Shown here in pieces: positions 1 through 11,866 of a stretch of DNA of 64,000 nucleotides. The notes under the pieces were generated by a model. That model had not been told where the DNA came from. It was given only the letters and a program-made list of their open reading frames with translations, and did not search any database. Where the stretch lies: positions 9,536,432 to 9,600,431 of the forward strand of contig NC_033639.1 in assembly GCF_001540865.1 (NCBI RefSeq), in the 5' to 3' direction. Numbering within the stretch: position 1 is the first letter of the stretch; each line of letters begins with the position of its first letter. The position numbers were made by a program, and so were the translations under genes. The stretch comes from Ananas comosus. Taxonomy: Eukaryota; Streptophyta; Magnoliopsida; Poales; Bromeliaceae.

Positions 1-163
1 AAAACAAACACCTCTTAAGAATATAAAACCGGACAGATATAAAGATTTTATTTCGTGGATAAACCGTTCATCTTCACACAGTGCGGGGCCCCAGGGAAAC
101 TCAAATCTTCTATCGCCTTTTCGCAGACTTAAAAAAAAAAAAAAAAAATCCAGTAGCTAGGTT

Positions 164-1513
164 TTTCTAGGTATGATGTTTATTATAGAAAAGAGAAAAA
201 CTTTTTAAAAAAATTTCGAGTATTATGAACATGGTATACATGAAGAACAAAGATATCTATGTTAGATGCTAGAATATTATTTCGGAAAAGAGATCTAATC
301 CATGTGCTGACGGAATCGGAGCACATATATTCTTACACATGCAGTTGGCTCACATGGATTTTGTTTGGCCCTAATGCTACATGGAAAATTGTGCCAGTGA
401 ACTGCAGTAAGCTTATTAGTGTACTCACAGAGAGCCAAACCAAAAAAGAAAAAAAACAAAAAAATGCAGTTCAAGCCTTTCATTCGTCCTAATTTGATCT
501 AACAATCTTACTTACTTTTTTTTTGTCCGCCTTGCTAACAATATTTATTCTCAAATATATTATGCCCAGCTTTCAGGCATGCATTTCACCGCCGGATTAA
601 TATATAGATTGGTTTGGAATACATGCGTTTTGTCTTCAGACTGTTGGCTCTTTAATTTGCAGAGTTTGTGATTTTTTCACAGCCTGGATTAAAGTCTAGC
701 AACCATAACAGCCACAGAACAAATCACTCATGGATAACTAAAGGATTAGCATATTAATTTGTATTACAGTGCGAGCTATCAAAAAGCCTTGTCACAAATC
801 CAAAATATGATGGTCTTTATGTACCTTGTTATTTCAAAAGAGCCCAAAAGTAGTTGTACCTAATGGGTGAGTGTAGTGGAAAAGAAGCTTTTTGATAGCT
901 CGCACTGTAATACAAATTAATATGCTAATCCTTTAGTTATCCATGAGTGATTTGTTATGCGGCTGTTATGGTTGCTAGACTTTAATCCAGGCTGTGAAAA
1001 ATTCACAAACTCTGCAAAAATTAAGAGCCAACAGTCTGAAGAGAAAACGCACGTATTCCAAACCAATCTATATATTAGTCCGGCGGTGAAATTCCTGAAA
1101 GCTGGGCATAATTTGAGAATAAATATTGTTAGCAAGGCGGAAAAAAAAAAAAAAAAAAGCAAGTTAGATTGTTAGATCAAATTAGGAAGAATGAAAGGCT
1201 TGCACTGCATTTTTTTTTTTTTTTTTCCTTTTTGGTTTGGCTCCCTGTGAGCTAGTACACTAATAAGCTTACTGTAGTTCACTGGCACAATATTCCATGT
1301 AGCATTCGGGCCAAACAAAATCCATGTGAGACAACTGTGTAAGAATATATGTGCTCCGGTTGCGTCAGCACATGGATTAGATCTCTTTTCCGAAATAATA
1401 TTCTAGCATCTAACATAGATATCTTTGTTCTTCATGTATACCATGTTCATAATACTCAAAAAAAATTTAAAATTTTTTTCTCTTTCCTAATAAACATCAT
1501 ACCTAGAAAAACC
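164..1513. repeat. Large inverted repeat with ~620-bp arms
   Basis: Left arm about 164-783 and right arm about 888-1513 are near-perfect reverse complements around a spacer of about 100 bp. For example 'tagctcgcactgtaatac' borders the spacer on the right, with its complement on the left. Poly-A/T tracts and small indels are the main differences. A transcript crossing it could fold into a long hairpin. No terminal motif or target duplication marks it as a transposon, and homology with copy B continues past the right arm into the flank. Confidence 0.85.
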
Positions 1514-2284
1514 TCCTGGAGTTATTCCTTTATAGTGCAAGTAAGTAAGCTCATAGATTCTTTCGAAAAGGAATGATCTGAGCTGCATCATGCACACACT
1601 CCTTAATTCACTCCTTAATTAATTAAATTCGTTCAGTTCTTCTGCATGGGATCACCTCCTATATACATATGACTAGTATCACCTTAGCTACATGGCTGCC
1701 TGAGTTATAAAGTTCTTTAATTTCCTTTTTTTTGTCGGCTGGTTTGCATCTTAAGTCTTTAGAAAGACGCATAAGTTGGAAGTTATTTGGGATCTTCTAT
1801 TTTACAACTCTCAATATATTATATTCTTATACAAAGTGAGAAGCAAAAGAAGGTTTCACAATTCTATAATAAAATGTTTGGACTATTTGTTTGTCTTCTA
1901 AAAAATTTGTTGTTCTCTATTTTCAGAGCAAGGGATTTTATAAATCATCCACCACAGGTTAATTGTTCTATTGAAATAGGGTTGCACTAATTGAATTTTT
2001 CTAATAGATTTTTTTTTTTATATTAACATTTTTAGCCGCCTTTATAATAATGTGATTTTTTTTTGGTTTTTAAAAGCACGCAATTTTCTTACGAATACGA
2101 TTTTTTTGATTTGAGGAATGAGTACATATTCAACCTTTTGCATATGTTCATGCTAATTCATTACAAGAAGGGAAAAGAGTACCTTTTACTGGAAACTATA
2201 TATAATGTGCTCTTATCAGAACGTTAAATAAGAGCATGCATATATTTAATTAATTTGGTTTTATATTTTATTAGTGCATTTAAA
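1514..2284. other. AT-rich sequence, no gene seen
   Basis: No coding signal was found. About 600 bp (roughly 1672-2279) is absent from the matching place in copy B near 23550, so it was either inserted here or deleted there. Confidence 0.5.
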
Positions 2285-3208
2285 TTGATGTAACATTTGT
2301 ATGAATATGTACCCTGATACCAAAAAGCATGTACCAACTTTGTTCCAAAGATGGATTAATTAGTTTTTGTTTGTGGAGAATTCTTATATTTTGGCCTGTC
2401 TATAGTTCTAAAATAAAGCACCTATTTGGCAGGTAGAAGTGGAAGGAAATTCTTTCTGACTTTTCTGATTCACTCCTTCCTTTTGCATCCCCTTAGCATT
2501 CTTGAATCATCCTATGTTGCCAAAAAAAAGCTTTTAAATTGGCTTTTTCTTTCGAAGAAGTGAAAAATCCAATCATGCACGAGCTAGCTCGATGGATTTG
2601 TGGACAAATAGGTTCTCATAATATAAGCCTTAGTTTGTTATATTGCTTCTCCAAACAGAATTTTTGCACCAGTTAGTATATATATGCCTTTTTACATTGT
2701 TTATGTTTTAGGCTTTAGGATTTAGGATTTAGGAATGTAGGTACTCAATCTGACTTGAGGCCTGGCTCTAATTAATTGCAATTGGTGCATAATTAATTTA
2801 GCTGCACTAAAATTGTTTAAGTTTAGATTCCTGGTTGCGCTTGAGAAAGTTCCGGCAAAGATTTTACTCATGTTTTTTACGAGTCAGAGTTTGAACTAGT
2901 GCTGAGAGTTTCTCTAGTACTTTTCCGGTTCCTTTTCCTCAAATTTAACTCATGCAAATAGCGAGTTGAGCAAAATATTTCATAAAGATCACTCAATTCA
3001 TCTTCACATATTATTTTAACAAATTAACCAAACGAGCTAGCTCTAGCGTTAGGTTGGTTACAAGGGCATCGATGGTTTCTTTAGATAACTGTTCACAGTA
3101 CTTAATTTGTTTATTCATTCTTTAAATACAATTACTACCTTAAGAATACATATATGATGTAGGAAAACTTAATATAGGTGGATGTTCATGTAACATGAAT
3201 GGTTATTT
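2285..3208. repeat. Segmental duplication copy A, left part
   Basis: Closely matches copy B at 23570-23716 and then 28441-29222. It continues after the LINE at 10202. It includes 'ggatttaggatttagg' near 2717 and the sequence preceding the LINE insertion site. No gene is seen in it. Confidence 0.85.
3192..3208. repeat. LINE target-site duplication, 5' copy
   Basis: The 17-bp sequence aacatgaatggttattt occurs here and again at 10202-10218. The uninterrupted site is present in copies B (near 29206) and C (near 31914). Confidence 0.95.
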
Positions 3209-3230
3209 AAGACAAGGAATCATTGAAAAA

Positions 3231-6200
3231 ATGTTGAGAGAGAAAGAGAAGCAGGAGAAGAAGGAGAAGAAGGAGAAGGTAGCCCAAGTTGATGCTCTGG
3301 AGAAAAAAGGCAAGGGGAAAACGGTATTCGAAGCGCTAGTAGAGAAGAAAGGCAAGGGGAAAACGGTATTCGAAGCGCTAGTAGAGAAGAAAGGGAAGGA
3401 GAAGGTGGTTGAACACTAGGCGGGGAGGAACTCCGACAAGCTTTGCTCTTCGCCGACTGCCGCCAGCTCTCGTTCCACCCAACCAGTCAGGTATATTTAT
3501 GAGACCACCTACCAGAGATCCTCGGGCCTAGATGGTTGCTCCTCTTCCAAGAAGGTGCGCTGGGCGGATTCTGTGGGCTCGACATTAACTCGGACAACCT
3601 ACTTCAAACCTGAGGCGTATCCAAGGTCATTTACTCCCTCCGCACCTTGGACTCTCAAACAATGTAAGTCAGACGATAAGGCAGATCCTGACAGGCCCAC
3701 TCTGAAGACCTTTCACTCGGCTCCTGAGCTCGCGAAGTCCTATAAGGAGGCCCTTCTCACTCCAGCTTCGACCTACCTGTACAAACCTCGCCCCAAACCC
3801 CGTCGCTCTCCACGAGCCGCCTTTCCCCCCCTCGAAGCAGGCGAGCCCTTCTCCCGCCACCAGCTGTTCAAAGGGAGGTGCTTCAGGTGTCTGGGGCGAT
3901 CCCACAGGGCCTCTTGTTGCCGAGAGCCTGTCCGTTGTGTGAGGTGCTTCAAATTCGGCCATCTTGCACGTTCGTGCATGGACTGTCAGCGACTGCCGAT
4001 GCAGTGACAGCGACTGCCGTTGCCCGTCTACCGAGCAATGCGCGCCCGCCCCGCCTACCTCAACGCTTTTGTTCCGCGCTCCGACGATTTCTCCGCCCGG
4101 CAAAACCGTCGTCGCAACGCTATCTTAGCTGACGTGCTACCTCCAGCTAACCTAGGCCACTTCCCTCAGCAAACCGTTGCGAACAGCCTGGCAAGCCGCT
4201 TCGGGGGCTTCCCGACTGACTTCCACGTCGCCAAATACAGCGAGAGAGACTACGTTGTCTTCCTGCCGGAATGGGTGCCGTGCGACCAACTTCTCCGACG
4301 TGAAACGATCAGCCTGGGGGAAGTTCGGCTGCGCTGTTTCCCTTGGAACCTTTACGCAGGCGCACATCACCCCCTGCTAACCTATTATGCCTGGATCCGC
4401 TCGGTCAGCCTTCCCTACGAGTGTTGGTCGTCCCGCACGGTGTTTGCGCTCGTCGGAGGCTTCGGCCGGTTCATACGCGCCGATGACTTCAGCTCTCGCA
4501 TGGTGGACCTATCCGGATACCGCTGTCTTATTGCTGTTAACCACCTATCCGACATCCCGGAAAACCTCGATCTCTCATTTGGAGATATTTCGCTCTCGAT
4601 CCTCATCCAACTGGAGAGATGGGGCCGTCGTGATGCAGCTGTTCAGAGGCAACCCCCAAACGAGCGGACGGATCAACACGACCCTCTCGACAATCCTTCA
4701 CCCGCGGAAGCTCTTCGCAGATCGGTTGGATCAGCTAGAGGACGACATTCGTAGGCGGGGGGCTCGTCCAACTCAGATGCATCCTGGAACTCTTCGAAAA
4801 TTCGAGACAGAAGACGCGTGTTGGACAGGCCACCTAAAGGCGCTCCCTCTCCACCACCCCTACTTCATCTTGGGAAGCACCCATCGGGAGGGGCTGCGGC
4901 CCGTTGTGCTTCGCCGGATGAGTGCACCCAGTCGGTCGGAGTGGAAGCTAGCGGGAGCAAGACGCTGCTCTCCGACCTTCCTCCCTCGGCGGCCGGCGGC
5001 GGTCGTGCGAGATTTCATCTCGCCGGCGGGAACGGGCGGCGGACGGATTGTCGTTCGAATTCAAATCTCCTCCCTGACAGACCTTCCACCCCGGTGCTAC
5101 CACCTGCAATGGACGATCCAACTACCTTTCTGTCAGATAGCTCCTTCCTCTCGCAGCCGCCTGCATTGATGGCTAGCGCGGCGCCTGTCTTTTCTGCTTC
5201 AGGTAATTCCCCGTCCTTTTCTCGGGTGCTACAGACATCTTTGGGAAAGCTGGCCCTCTGTGCTTCTCCCAACGGTTTATCTCTGTGCTGGAGCATTTAT
5301 GTGGGGATCTCCTCATCCTCCTCGATTTCTACCCCCACCTACCACGGACTGGAGCCAGCTGCTGCCAAGCCTTCATCTTTTCCATCCTCCTTCATGTGGA
5401 CAGTAGCTTTCCGAGTTCCTGGGCCGGGCTCTGCCAGTTTCGGGCCCACTCCCTCAAGTTGGATTTCGGATCTCTTTCTCTCTGGGCTCACGCCTTTTTG
5501 ACCCTATACGAGCTGCTGTCCAGTTGGGCCGAGCTGCTGTCCAGCTGGGCCCCTCGACCGCACCTCCAGTTCGGGGATCGAACTCTCTCTCTCTCCGTTT
5601 GATGCTGACGGGAGTCTGGGCCCCACCCGCAAGCTCGCGCCCATGAGCTTGTTCATCTCGCAACACGGCCCCCCTGCCTTTGCCTCCAATTGAGCCGCGG
5701 GTTTGACTCGTGCCCCTGGACTGATGTCGGAGGCCTCCCTCTACTCATCTCCGCCCAGTCTCTCGGGCCAGACTCGAGCCCTCCTTCTCCAGGCTCCGAC
5801 GACAGAGGCTTTCCTCCCCACGCGACTTTTCCAATCTCCCCTTTTGTCGGAGCCACCGAGTTTATAGAGACCGCTCCCCCTCTTGGGGACCCTTCTGCTG
5901 GCATCACAGCCTGGAGGAAGCTTCCACGCTCTAGTGCTCGCCTCCCCTCTCTGACGAAGGAGACCGAGTACGGATCAGACGCGTGCCCATCCTCGCACAG
6001 GCCCCACGACAGCGGTCTACCTCTCCACGCACTCCCCCAGTCCACCTCATCCTCCAGAGCCACGGGGCTTTCGACGTTCTCTTCCTCCCTTGGTGACCTT
6101 TCTGCTCGCATCTCTTCCCGGGCGGAACCTCCACGCTCCAGCGCTCGCCTGCAATTCCAGACGAAGGAGCCCGTGCTTGGCAGGGCAATGCGTAGGAAGG

Positions 6201-6331
6201 CACGCATTCTCGGTGACGGAGACCGCAAGTGGACCTGCTCCAAGGTCAAGGCTAAGAGCCTCCTCTGTTGGGTCAAGCTTTCTGATGGCGAAACGGAGGA
6301 GCTTTGCAAGCTTCTCCGCGCGGAAGTCTAG
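3231..6331 (+). pseudogene. LINE ORF1 (nucleic-acid-binding protein), broken
   Basis: One reading frame runs from an ATG at 3231 to about 5501, interrupted by stops at 3417 (TAG), 4005 (TGA) and 4752 (TAG). The coding signal then moves to another frame and ends at 6331. The N-terminal part is lysine-rich. Two C-X2-C-X4-H-X4-C zinc knuckles lie at about 3879-3980 (CFRCLGRSHRASCC and CVRCFKFGHLARSC). They are followed by a region resembling the plant DUF4283-type ORF1 domain (about 4100-4620, with ADDFSSRMVDLSGYRC) and a long Ser/Pro-rich tail. Such proteins are known to bind the LINE RNA. The stop at 4005 lies in a short local repeat of cagcgactgccg, which suggests slippage. The true start is uncertain: an ATG at 3195 lies in the host target duplication, and the frame is also open from 3420 to 4004. 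Confidence 0.8.
3300..3396 (+). repeat. 42-bp tandem repeat in the LINE 5' region
   Basis: A 42-bp unit occurs at 3300-3341 and 3342-3383, followed by a partial third copy. In frame it encodes a lysine-rich repeat containing GKGKTVFEALV. It lies just upstream of the first in-frame stop of ORF1 (3417-3419). Confidence 0.85.
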
Positions 6332-6411
6332 CGTGGAAGTCCCAGCGTGGAAGTCTAGCTCAAGTTTTTGTGCCCGTGTGGCTTTCTGTGTGTGTTAGTC
6401 GTTGTTTCCCG

Positions 6412-9400
6412 ATGTTTAACATTTTCAGTTGGAATGTTCGCGGCCTAAACGCTGCTGCTAAGTGTTGTAGTGTTAAATCTGTGGTGTCCTCTCTTTTCTG
6501 TACTGTGGTGTGCTTTCAAGAAACCAAAGTAGACTCTGTGTCGCGTTCCTTTCTCCGCTCCTGTTGTGGTTCAAACTTCAATAAGTGCCACTTCATCGCG
6601 GCATCCGGGGCCTCTGGGGGTTTAATAACCTGCTGGCCCTCGAAACAATTCTCCTGCAATGAAGCTATCTTCCGAAATCACTCGCTCACCCTTCAGCTGA
6701 CTCACCTCCCAAGCGGAATGACTTTCTTCCTATCTAACGTCTACGGGCCGCCTACTTGGGAGGGAAAGAAAGACTTCTGTTCAGAACTCCTTTCCCTCAA
6801 CGAGACTTGCACTGGCAGCTGGGTAATATGTGGGGACTTCAATTTTACCAAAAATCAAGAGGAGAGGAAAGGAAGTACTTGGAGCTCCAGAGCTACAGCT
6901 ATGTTCTGTGACCTCATCTCTAACCTGGCGGTCATAGACTTACCCATCTCCAATCAGATGTTCACTTGGTCGAATTTGCAACGCAGACCTAGCCTTGCTA
7001 AACTTGACAGGTTCCTTATTTCAACGGACTGGGACCAAAGCTATCCTCTAAGTAAGGTCAAAGCTCTCCCTCGGATCACTTCCGATCACACACCTATCGT
7101 TCTATCTACCGGGCTCCATCCGCCGACCCTGAAGTTTAGATTCGAGCGCGTCTGGCTTTCTAAGGAGGACCTCACCACTAGCGTCCCGCTTTGGTGGAAT
7201 GAAGTCACCCCTAAGACATCTGCTGTCCTCACCCTTACGGCCAAGCTCAGACACTGTAGAATCAGAATTAAGGAATGGTGCAAGATGAATTTCTACAGCA
7301 TCTCATCCACCAAGCGGCACCTGCAGGAAGAAATCCAAAGCATCGACCTACTGGAAGAACATTCTGTTCTACCTCAAGACATCTTGGACAGACGGGACGC
7401 CTTAAAAAACCAGCTCCAGAAAATTCTTCAGGATGGGAAAATTTTATGGAAATCTAGGTCTAAACAATTCTGGCTCAAGGAAGGCGACAATAACACTAAG
7501 TTCTTTCACGCGGTTGCCAACGGGAGAAAATGCACCAATGCGATCGAAGTTATTGAGGATGAAATAGGACGGTCTATTCACAACGAACAACAAAAAAGGG
7601 ACCACTTCTTTCTTACCTTCAAGCATCTTTTTGGTCGCGTCGAGGACCCACGTGCATCTCACGGAGATTGGAGTGGTCTATACCACTCCAATAGATTACT
7701 CAACCCGGAAACCCTTACTTGCCCGTTCTCTCTCGATGAAGTCAAGAACGCAACTTTTCAACTAGGGAGCGACAAAGCCCCGGGGCCAGATGGCTTCCCC
7801 CTATTCTTCTTCCAAACTTTCTGGGAGACCGTCAAGGAGGACATTTTCAACGTCTTTTTGGACCTCCAGGAAGATAAACTTTTCTCTGGCCCGATCGACT
7901 ACTCTTACGTTTGCCTCATCCCTAAAAAAGAAGGCGCAAGAAAGGTGAACGATTTTCGTCCAATAAGTCTCATTAATGGCATTCAGAAAATCATCTCTAA
8001 GGTATTGGCCAACCGACTCTGTAGTGCTCTACCGAATATCATATCCTCATCGCAATCAGCCTTCATCAAAAATCGACAATTTGCAGACTCCTTTGTCACT
8101 GCTAGTGAGCTAATCAATTGGTGCACCAAATCGGGCACCGAAGGTGTAAGCATTAAGGTAGACTTCGAAAAAGCTTTCGATAACGTCAAATGGACCTTCC
8201 TCCAAAAGATCCTGCAGTGGCTCGGCTTCAGCGACAAATGGTGGGCCTGGATAGAACAATGCATTTGTAACGCCAAGGTGGCCATCCTCGTCAATGACAA
8301 CCCGACAAAATGGCTCAAAACTAAAAAAGGCCTTAGACAGGGTGATCCCCTATCTCCTTACCTTTTCATCCTCGTGGCTGACTGTCTGGCCAGACTAACC
8401 GAAGCTGCTAGGGCTAACAACTTGCTGCACGGAATCGGTCCAGGTGAAGACTGTCGAACAACACTCCTACAATATGCGGACGACACAATCTTTTTCTGCG
8501 AACCGCGAAAACGCTACATGCGAAACCTCCTATTCGTTTGGAAAATCTTTGAATGGGCCTCTGGTTTACGAATCAACAAGCAAAAGACGGAATTATTCTA
8601 CCTTGGTGCCGACCTAACCAAGCGGGACAGACTAGCTAACATCTTAGGTTGTCAAGTAGGCAGTCCGCCTTTTCGTTACCTGGGGCTGCCCCTCCACAAC
8701 AAGCCCCTCCGTAAGGAAGATTGGACAATTATCATCAATCGCATAGGCTCGCGAATTGACGGATGAAAAGCTAAATTGCTATCGCAATGGGGTAGACTTA
8801 TTCTTATCAACTCGGTACTATCGAACTTACCGCTCTTCTATCTGTCAATCTTCAAGGCGCCTCATTGGGTGTTATCCAGAATCGAAGCCCTACGTAGAGC
8901 CTTCTTCTGGAAAGGATGCTCCAAAATCTCTGGCGGAGCATGCCTTGTTAACTGGAAAACGATCTGTAAAAGCAAGCATGAAGGGGGGCTGGGGGTTAAA
9001 GATGTGGAAGCAATGAACATCGCTCTCTTGATCAAATGGTGGTGGCGCTTTTTCACTGAGCCACACTTGCCTTGGTGTAACCTCCTCAGATTTCTATACT
9101 ACAAGAGGCGGAGACCATTGCACGAGGGAATCGCCTTTGCTCCATACTCGCAGTGGTGGAAAGGTGTGGTTCGGTGTCGCGAAGTGTTTAAATGTGGCAT
9201 TTCCTATGATATTGGTGATGGAAGCAATGTCAGACTCTGGACGGACATCTGGATGGAGGAAACACCGCTGAGCACTGTGTTTCCAGGAATTTTTTCTTCT
9301 ATCAGGAACAAGGAGGCGCGCATTTCCCAATGCTGGAACTCCCATGGATGGAGATGGCGCTACATCTGTAGGGGTTTTGTGGCTTCTGTCTCCTCTGAAA

Positions 9401-9993
9401 ATAGAAGACAAATGGGGCTACTAAAGGATCTGCTACTCCACTACATCCCAAGCAGTGGACCAGACACGCTTAAATGGAGATGGACCTCACATCAAAAGTT
9501 CACTGTCAACTCTCTCTATAAATTCATCACTTATGCAGGCCGATCTGACCCAATCAATCAGCAGCTTTGGAAACTAAAGATCCCCGTTAAAATCAAAATT
9601 TTCATCTGGCTGCTACTCCGCAAGAGGCTGCTCACGGCCGACAGATTGATAAATCGTGGGATCCAAGCTGAACCATGTTGCGTCTTCTGTGCTATTTCCT
9701 TAGAATGTTGCGACCACCTATTTAGCGATTGCGTCTTCGCCCGTTTTCTTCTTCTACGTCTGGCTGAGATACCCAACAGTGTTTCGAGTGTGGACGTTCG
9801 AGATCGCTGGAACTCTCTATCACTTATCCCTGACGCCAGTGTAAGAGCTAAAGGATTAACCATGCTTGCGGCTACTTGGTGGGTTGTCTGGACCGAGCAA
9901 AACAGCTTTGTCTTCTCTTCGATCCTTCCGAACGCTGTTAGAGCCTTGAATAGAGCCTCAACCCTGTCCAACTCTTGGATCTCACTCCTGTAA
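6412..9993 (+). pseudogene. LINE ORF2 endonuclease/reverse transcriptase, one premature stop
   Basis: Starting at the ATG at 6412 (MFNIFSWNVRGLN), the frame has 1193 codons and is open except for a TGA at 8764-8766 (codon 785). Related proteins have tryptophan there, so a TGG to TGA change is likely. Residues about 1-230 are the exonuclease-endonuclease-phosphatase domain (QETK, GDFNFT near 140, SDHTPIV near 224). The RT domain spans about 430-720 with DKAPGPDGF, FRPISLIN, VDFEKAFDNVKW, GLRQGDPLSPYLF and the catalytic YADD at 688. The C-terminal part has the zf-RVT cysteine/histidine cluster CCVFCAISLECCDHLFSDC near 1088. It would nick target DNA and prime reverse transcription of the LINE RNA. 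The upstream open stretch from 6304 is probably not translated as part of ORF2, because EN homology begins at 6412. Confidence 0.92.
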
Positions 9994-10201
9994 CCCTTCA
10001 ACCTAGGTTTTTTCTGTCTTCGCTTCCTCCCCCCTGACCTATCCCCTCTCTTTTGCTTTGTCTGTTTACCTCCTTTTATGTACCTCCTCTCTGTCCTTTC
10101 TTAAAGGAAGCCTAAGCTGCTTCCATCTTGTACGCTTAGTTCATTTCTCTTATGAATGAAGCAAGTAGCGTGCTACTTATTTCTCAAAAAAAAAAAAAAA
10201 A
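9994..10201 (+). other. LINE 3' UTR with two stem-loops and poly(A)
   Basis: After the ORF2 stop comes a pyrimidine-rich stretch, then two inverted repeats: ttcatt...aatgaa (10140-10160) and aagtag-cgtg-ctactt (10163-10178), then atttctc and poly(A). The same two-hairpin arrangement ends the SINEs at 39111-39263 and 62060-62211. This is the kind of 3' structure a LINE reverse transcriptase can recognise. Confidence 0.75.
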
Positions 10202-10218
10202 AACATGAATGGTTATTT
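10202..10218. repeat. LINE target-site duplication, 3' copy
   Basis: An exact copy of the 17 bp at 3192-3208. The host sequence cgcaaggaaaagtcag follows directly, as it does in the uninterrupted copies B and C. Confidence 0.95.
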
Positions 10219-11575
10219 TCGCAAGGAAAAGTCAGATACGTACTATAACTATATGAGATTAGGTTGTTATCTACGAGAAAGTTTAGAGGCTAGAGTGTTG
10301 AAGTGAAACGTTTTGGAGTTGTATGGAGACTATTTATACATTTTAACCTTTTACGCTAGCTACTTTCTATTTTTGGCTAATGTGCATTTTTTGAGGGTTT
10401 TTTTTTTCCTATTTTAGTTACCACGTACTGTGGATTCTAGGAGTAAAGCCCTGGAATTGTTGGGGTACGAATGGTATTGATGCTGATGGTCAAGGTGACA
10501 CACCCTCTGGGTCTATTGATCGCAAGGTGTGTTTTGAAATAAAATTTGGTTTAGTTATCTTTGAAAATTAAAATCTAAATTTAATTTGAATTTTGTGATC
10601 AATTTAATTTAGATGGTTATTTGTTTTTTTTGCGTGTGTGTGTATAGTTGATTAAAGCAAATTTATTAACACGGATTAACTAAATTTAAATATGATCTCC
10701 TAAAAAGAATCGAGGTACCCTTTTTTATACTATTCTTAATAACAACTATAATTTCTCTCTCTCAAAAAAAATAACAACTATAATTACTTTTCATTTTTCT
10801 AATTTTTAATTATCTTTTTTTTTTTTTTTTTTTTTTTTTTGGAATGATTGATAGATATTGATCGGTTCGGGGATCGTCTTCTTTGAAAGATATGCTGGTT
10901 ATGATCATATCTTATGAGAATGCACCCTCTAGGATCAATAGGTGAGGAGAATTCCAATAAGAGATTTAATTATATAAAATTTCAAAACATAATTCTATTT
11001 TTTATGTTCTGTCCTACTCTTTTTTTTTTTTTTTTCTGTGTATGTTGTTTTTGGGTTTTGGTAGCATGTATATTGATGCCCTCAATTATAGATTACCTTA
11101 AAATACTTCTCATAATCTTGGTCATTTGAGTTGATGATTATCAAATTAATAAGCAGTTATTACATAAGTTGATTTATATGGATACTATTCATTAATTATT
11201 GGCTGTTTAGATTTGTATTGTTAGAATTCCAAATAATAATTTTGTATTCTGAATCATTTTAAGAACATCTCGAACGTGGCAATTTTCGAATTCTATCACT
11301 AATTTTAGTAATTGACAATGACATCAATCGATTTTTTTTTTGGTTCCAGCACTCTAAATTTAAGAAAAAAGGGTTAAAACAGTCTCAACCTTTTTTTTGA
11401 AAAAAAAAAAAGTAACAGGTCGAGGATTCGTGCAGATACGATCCCAAAAGCTTTTGGGCGGCTGCCTCTCATGAAGATTCGTGCAAATACGATCCCAAAA
11501 TCCATTATTTCTCTACCACATGGATGCTTGAGGGGGAGGATGACGCTCTTCTTCTTTGGGATTGAAAGCCAAAAT
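10219..11575. repeat. Segmental duplication copy A, middle part
   Basis: Matches copy B 29223-30690. No gene was found; it is AT-rich with poly-T runs. Homology stops near 11570 at 'tttgggatt' and resumes near 16350, so 11575-16350 is an insertion cluster relative to B. Confidence 0.8.
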
Positions 11576-11617
11576 TCTTACAGCACTCGAAATTTAAGGA
11601 AACCAAAATTCTTACAT

Positions 11618-11755
11618 ATATATATAGAGTAGGGCTACTGTATTTCTCTTCAATTTCTCATCTCCTATTCATCCTAACCATCCATCAAATTTGATGAGCG
11701 GTTGAGAGTTTAGGAGCACAAGAGCTGCTGTGCTCCTAATAGTACAGTAGCCCTA

Positions 11756-11763
<8 letters not shown>
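11618..11763. mobile_element. Short MITE flanked by AT repeats
   Basis: Terminal inverted repeats tagagtagggctactgta and tacagtagccctactcta enclose about 145 bp. Both ends lie in (TA)n. There is no coding capacity. The superfamily is not certain. Confidence 0.75.
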
Positions 11764-11789
<26 letters not shown>

Positions 11790-11816
11790 TAATTATTTTT
11801 TTTGTTTTTTTCTTTT

Positions 11817-11862
<46 letters not shown>

Positions 11863-11866
11863 TATA

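Larger units (their letters stand above)
3209..10201 (+). mobile_element. Non-LTR retrotransposon (L1-type LINE), about 7.0 kb, defective
   Basis: A full-length-looking LINE bounded by an exact 17-bp target duplication and ending in a poly(A) tract (10186-10201). The order is a short 5' leader, ORF1 with two CCHC zinc knuckles, ORF2 with an apurinic-type endonuclease, reverse transcriptase and a C-terminal zf-RVT domain, then a 3' UTR of about 190 bp. ORF1 carries three in-frame stops and a frame change, and ORF2 carries one stop, so it should not move by itself. It sits inside copy A only, so it inserted after the duplication, or copies B-D descend from an empty-site allele. Confidence 0.95.

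Noticed and set aside
3195..3419. Separate 74-codon gene starting at 3195
   Set aside because: The ATG lies in the LINE target duplication; the rest is the 5' part of LINE ORF1 with a repeat.
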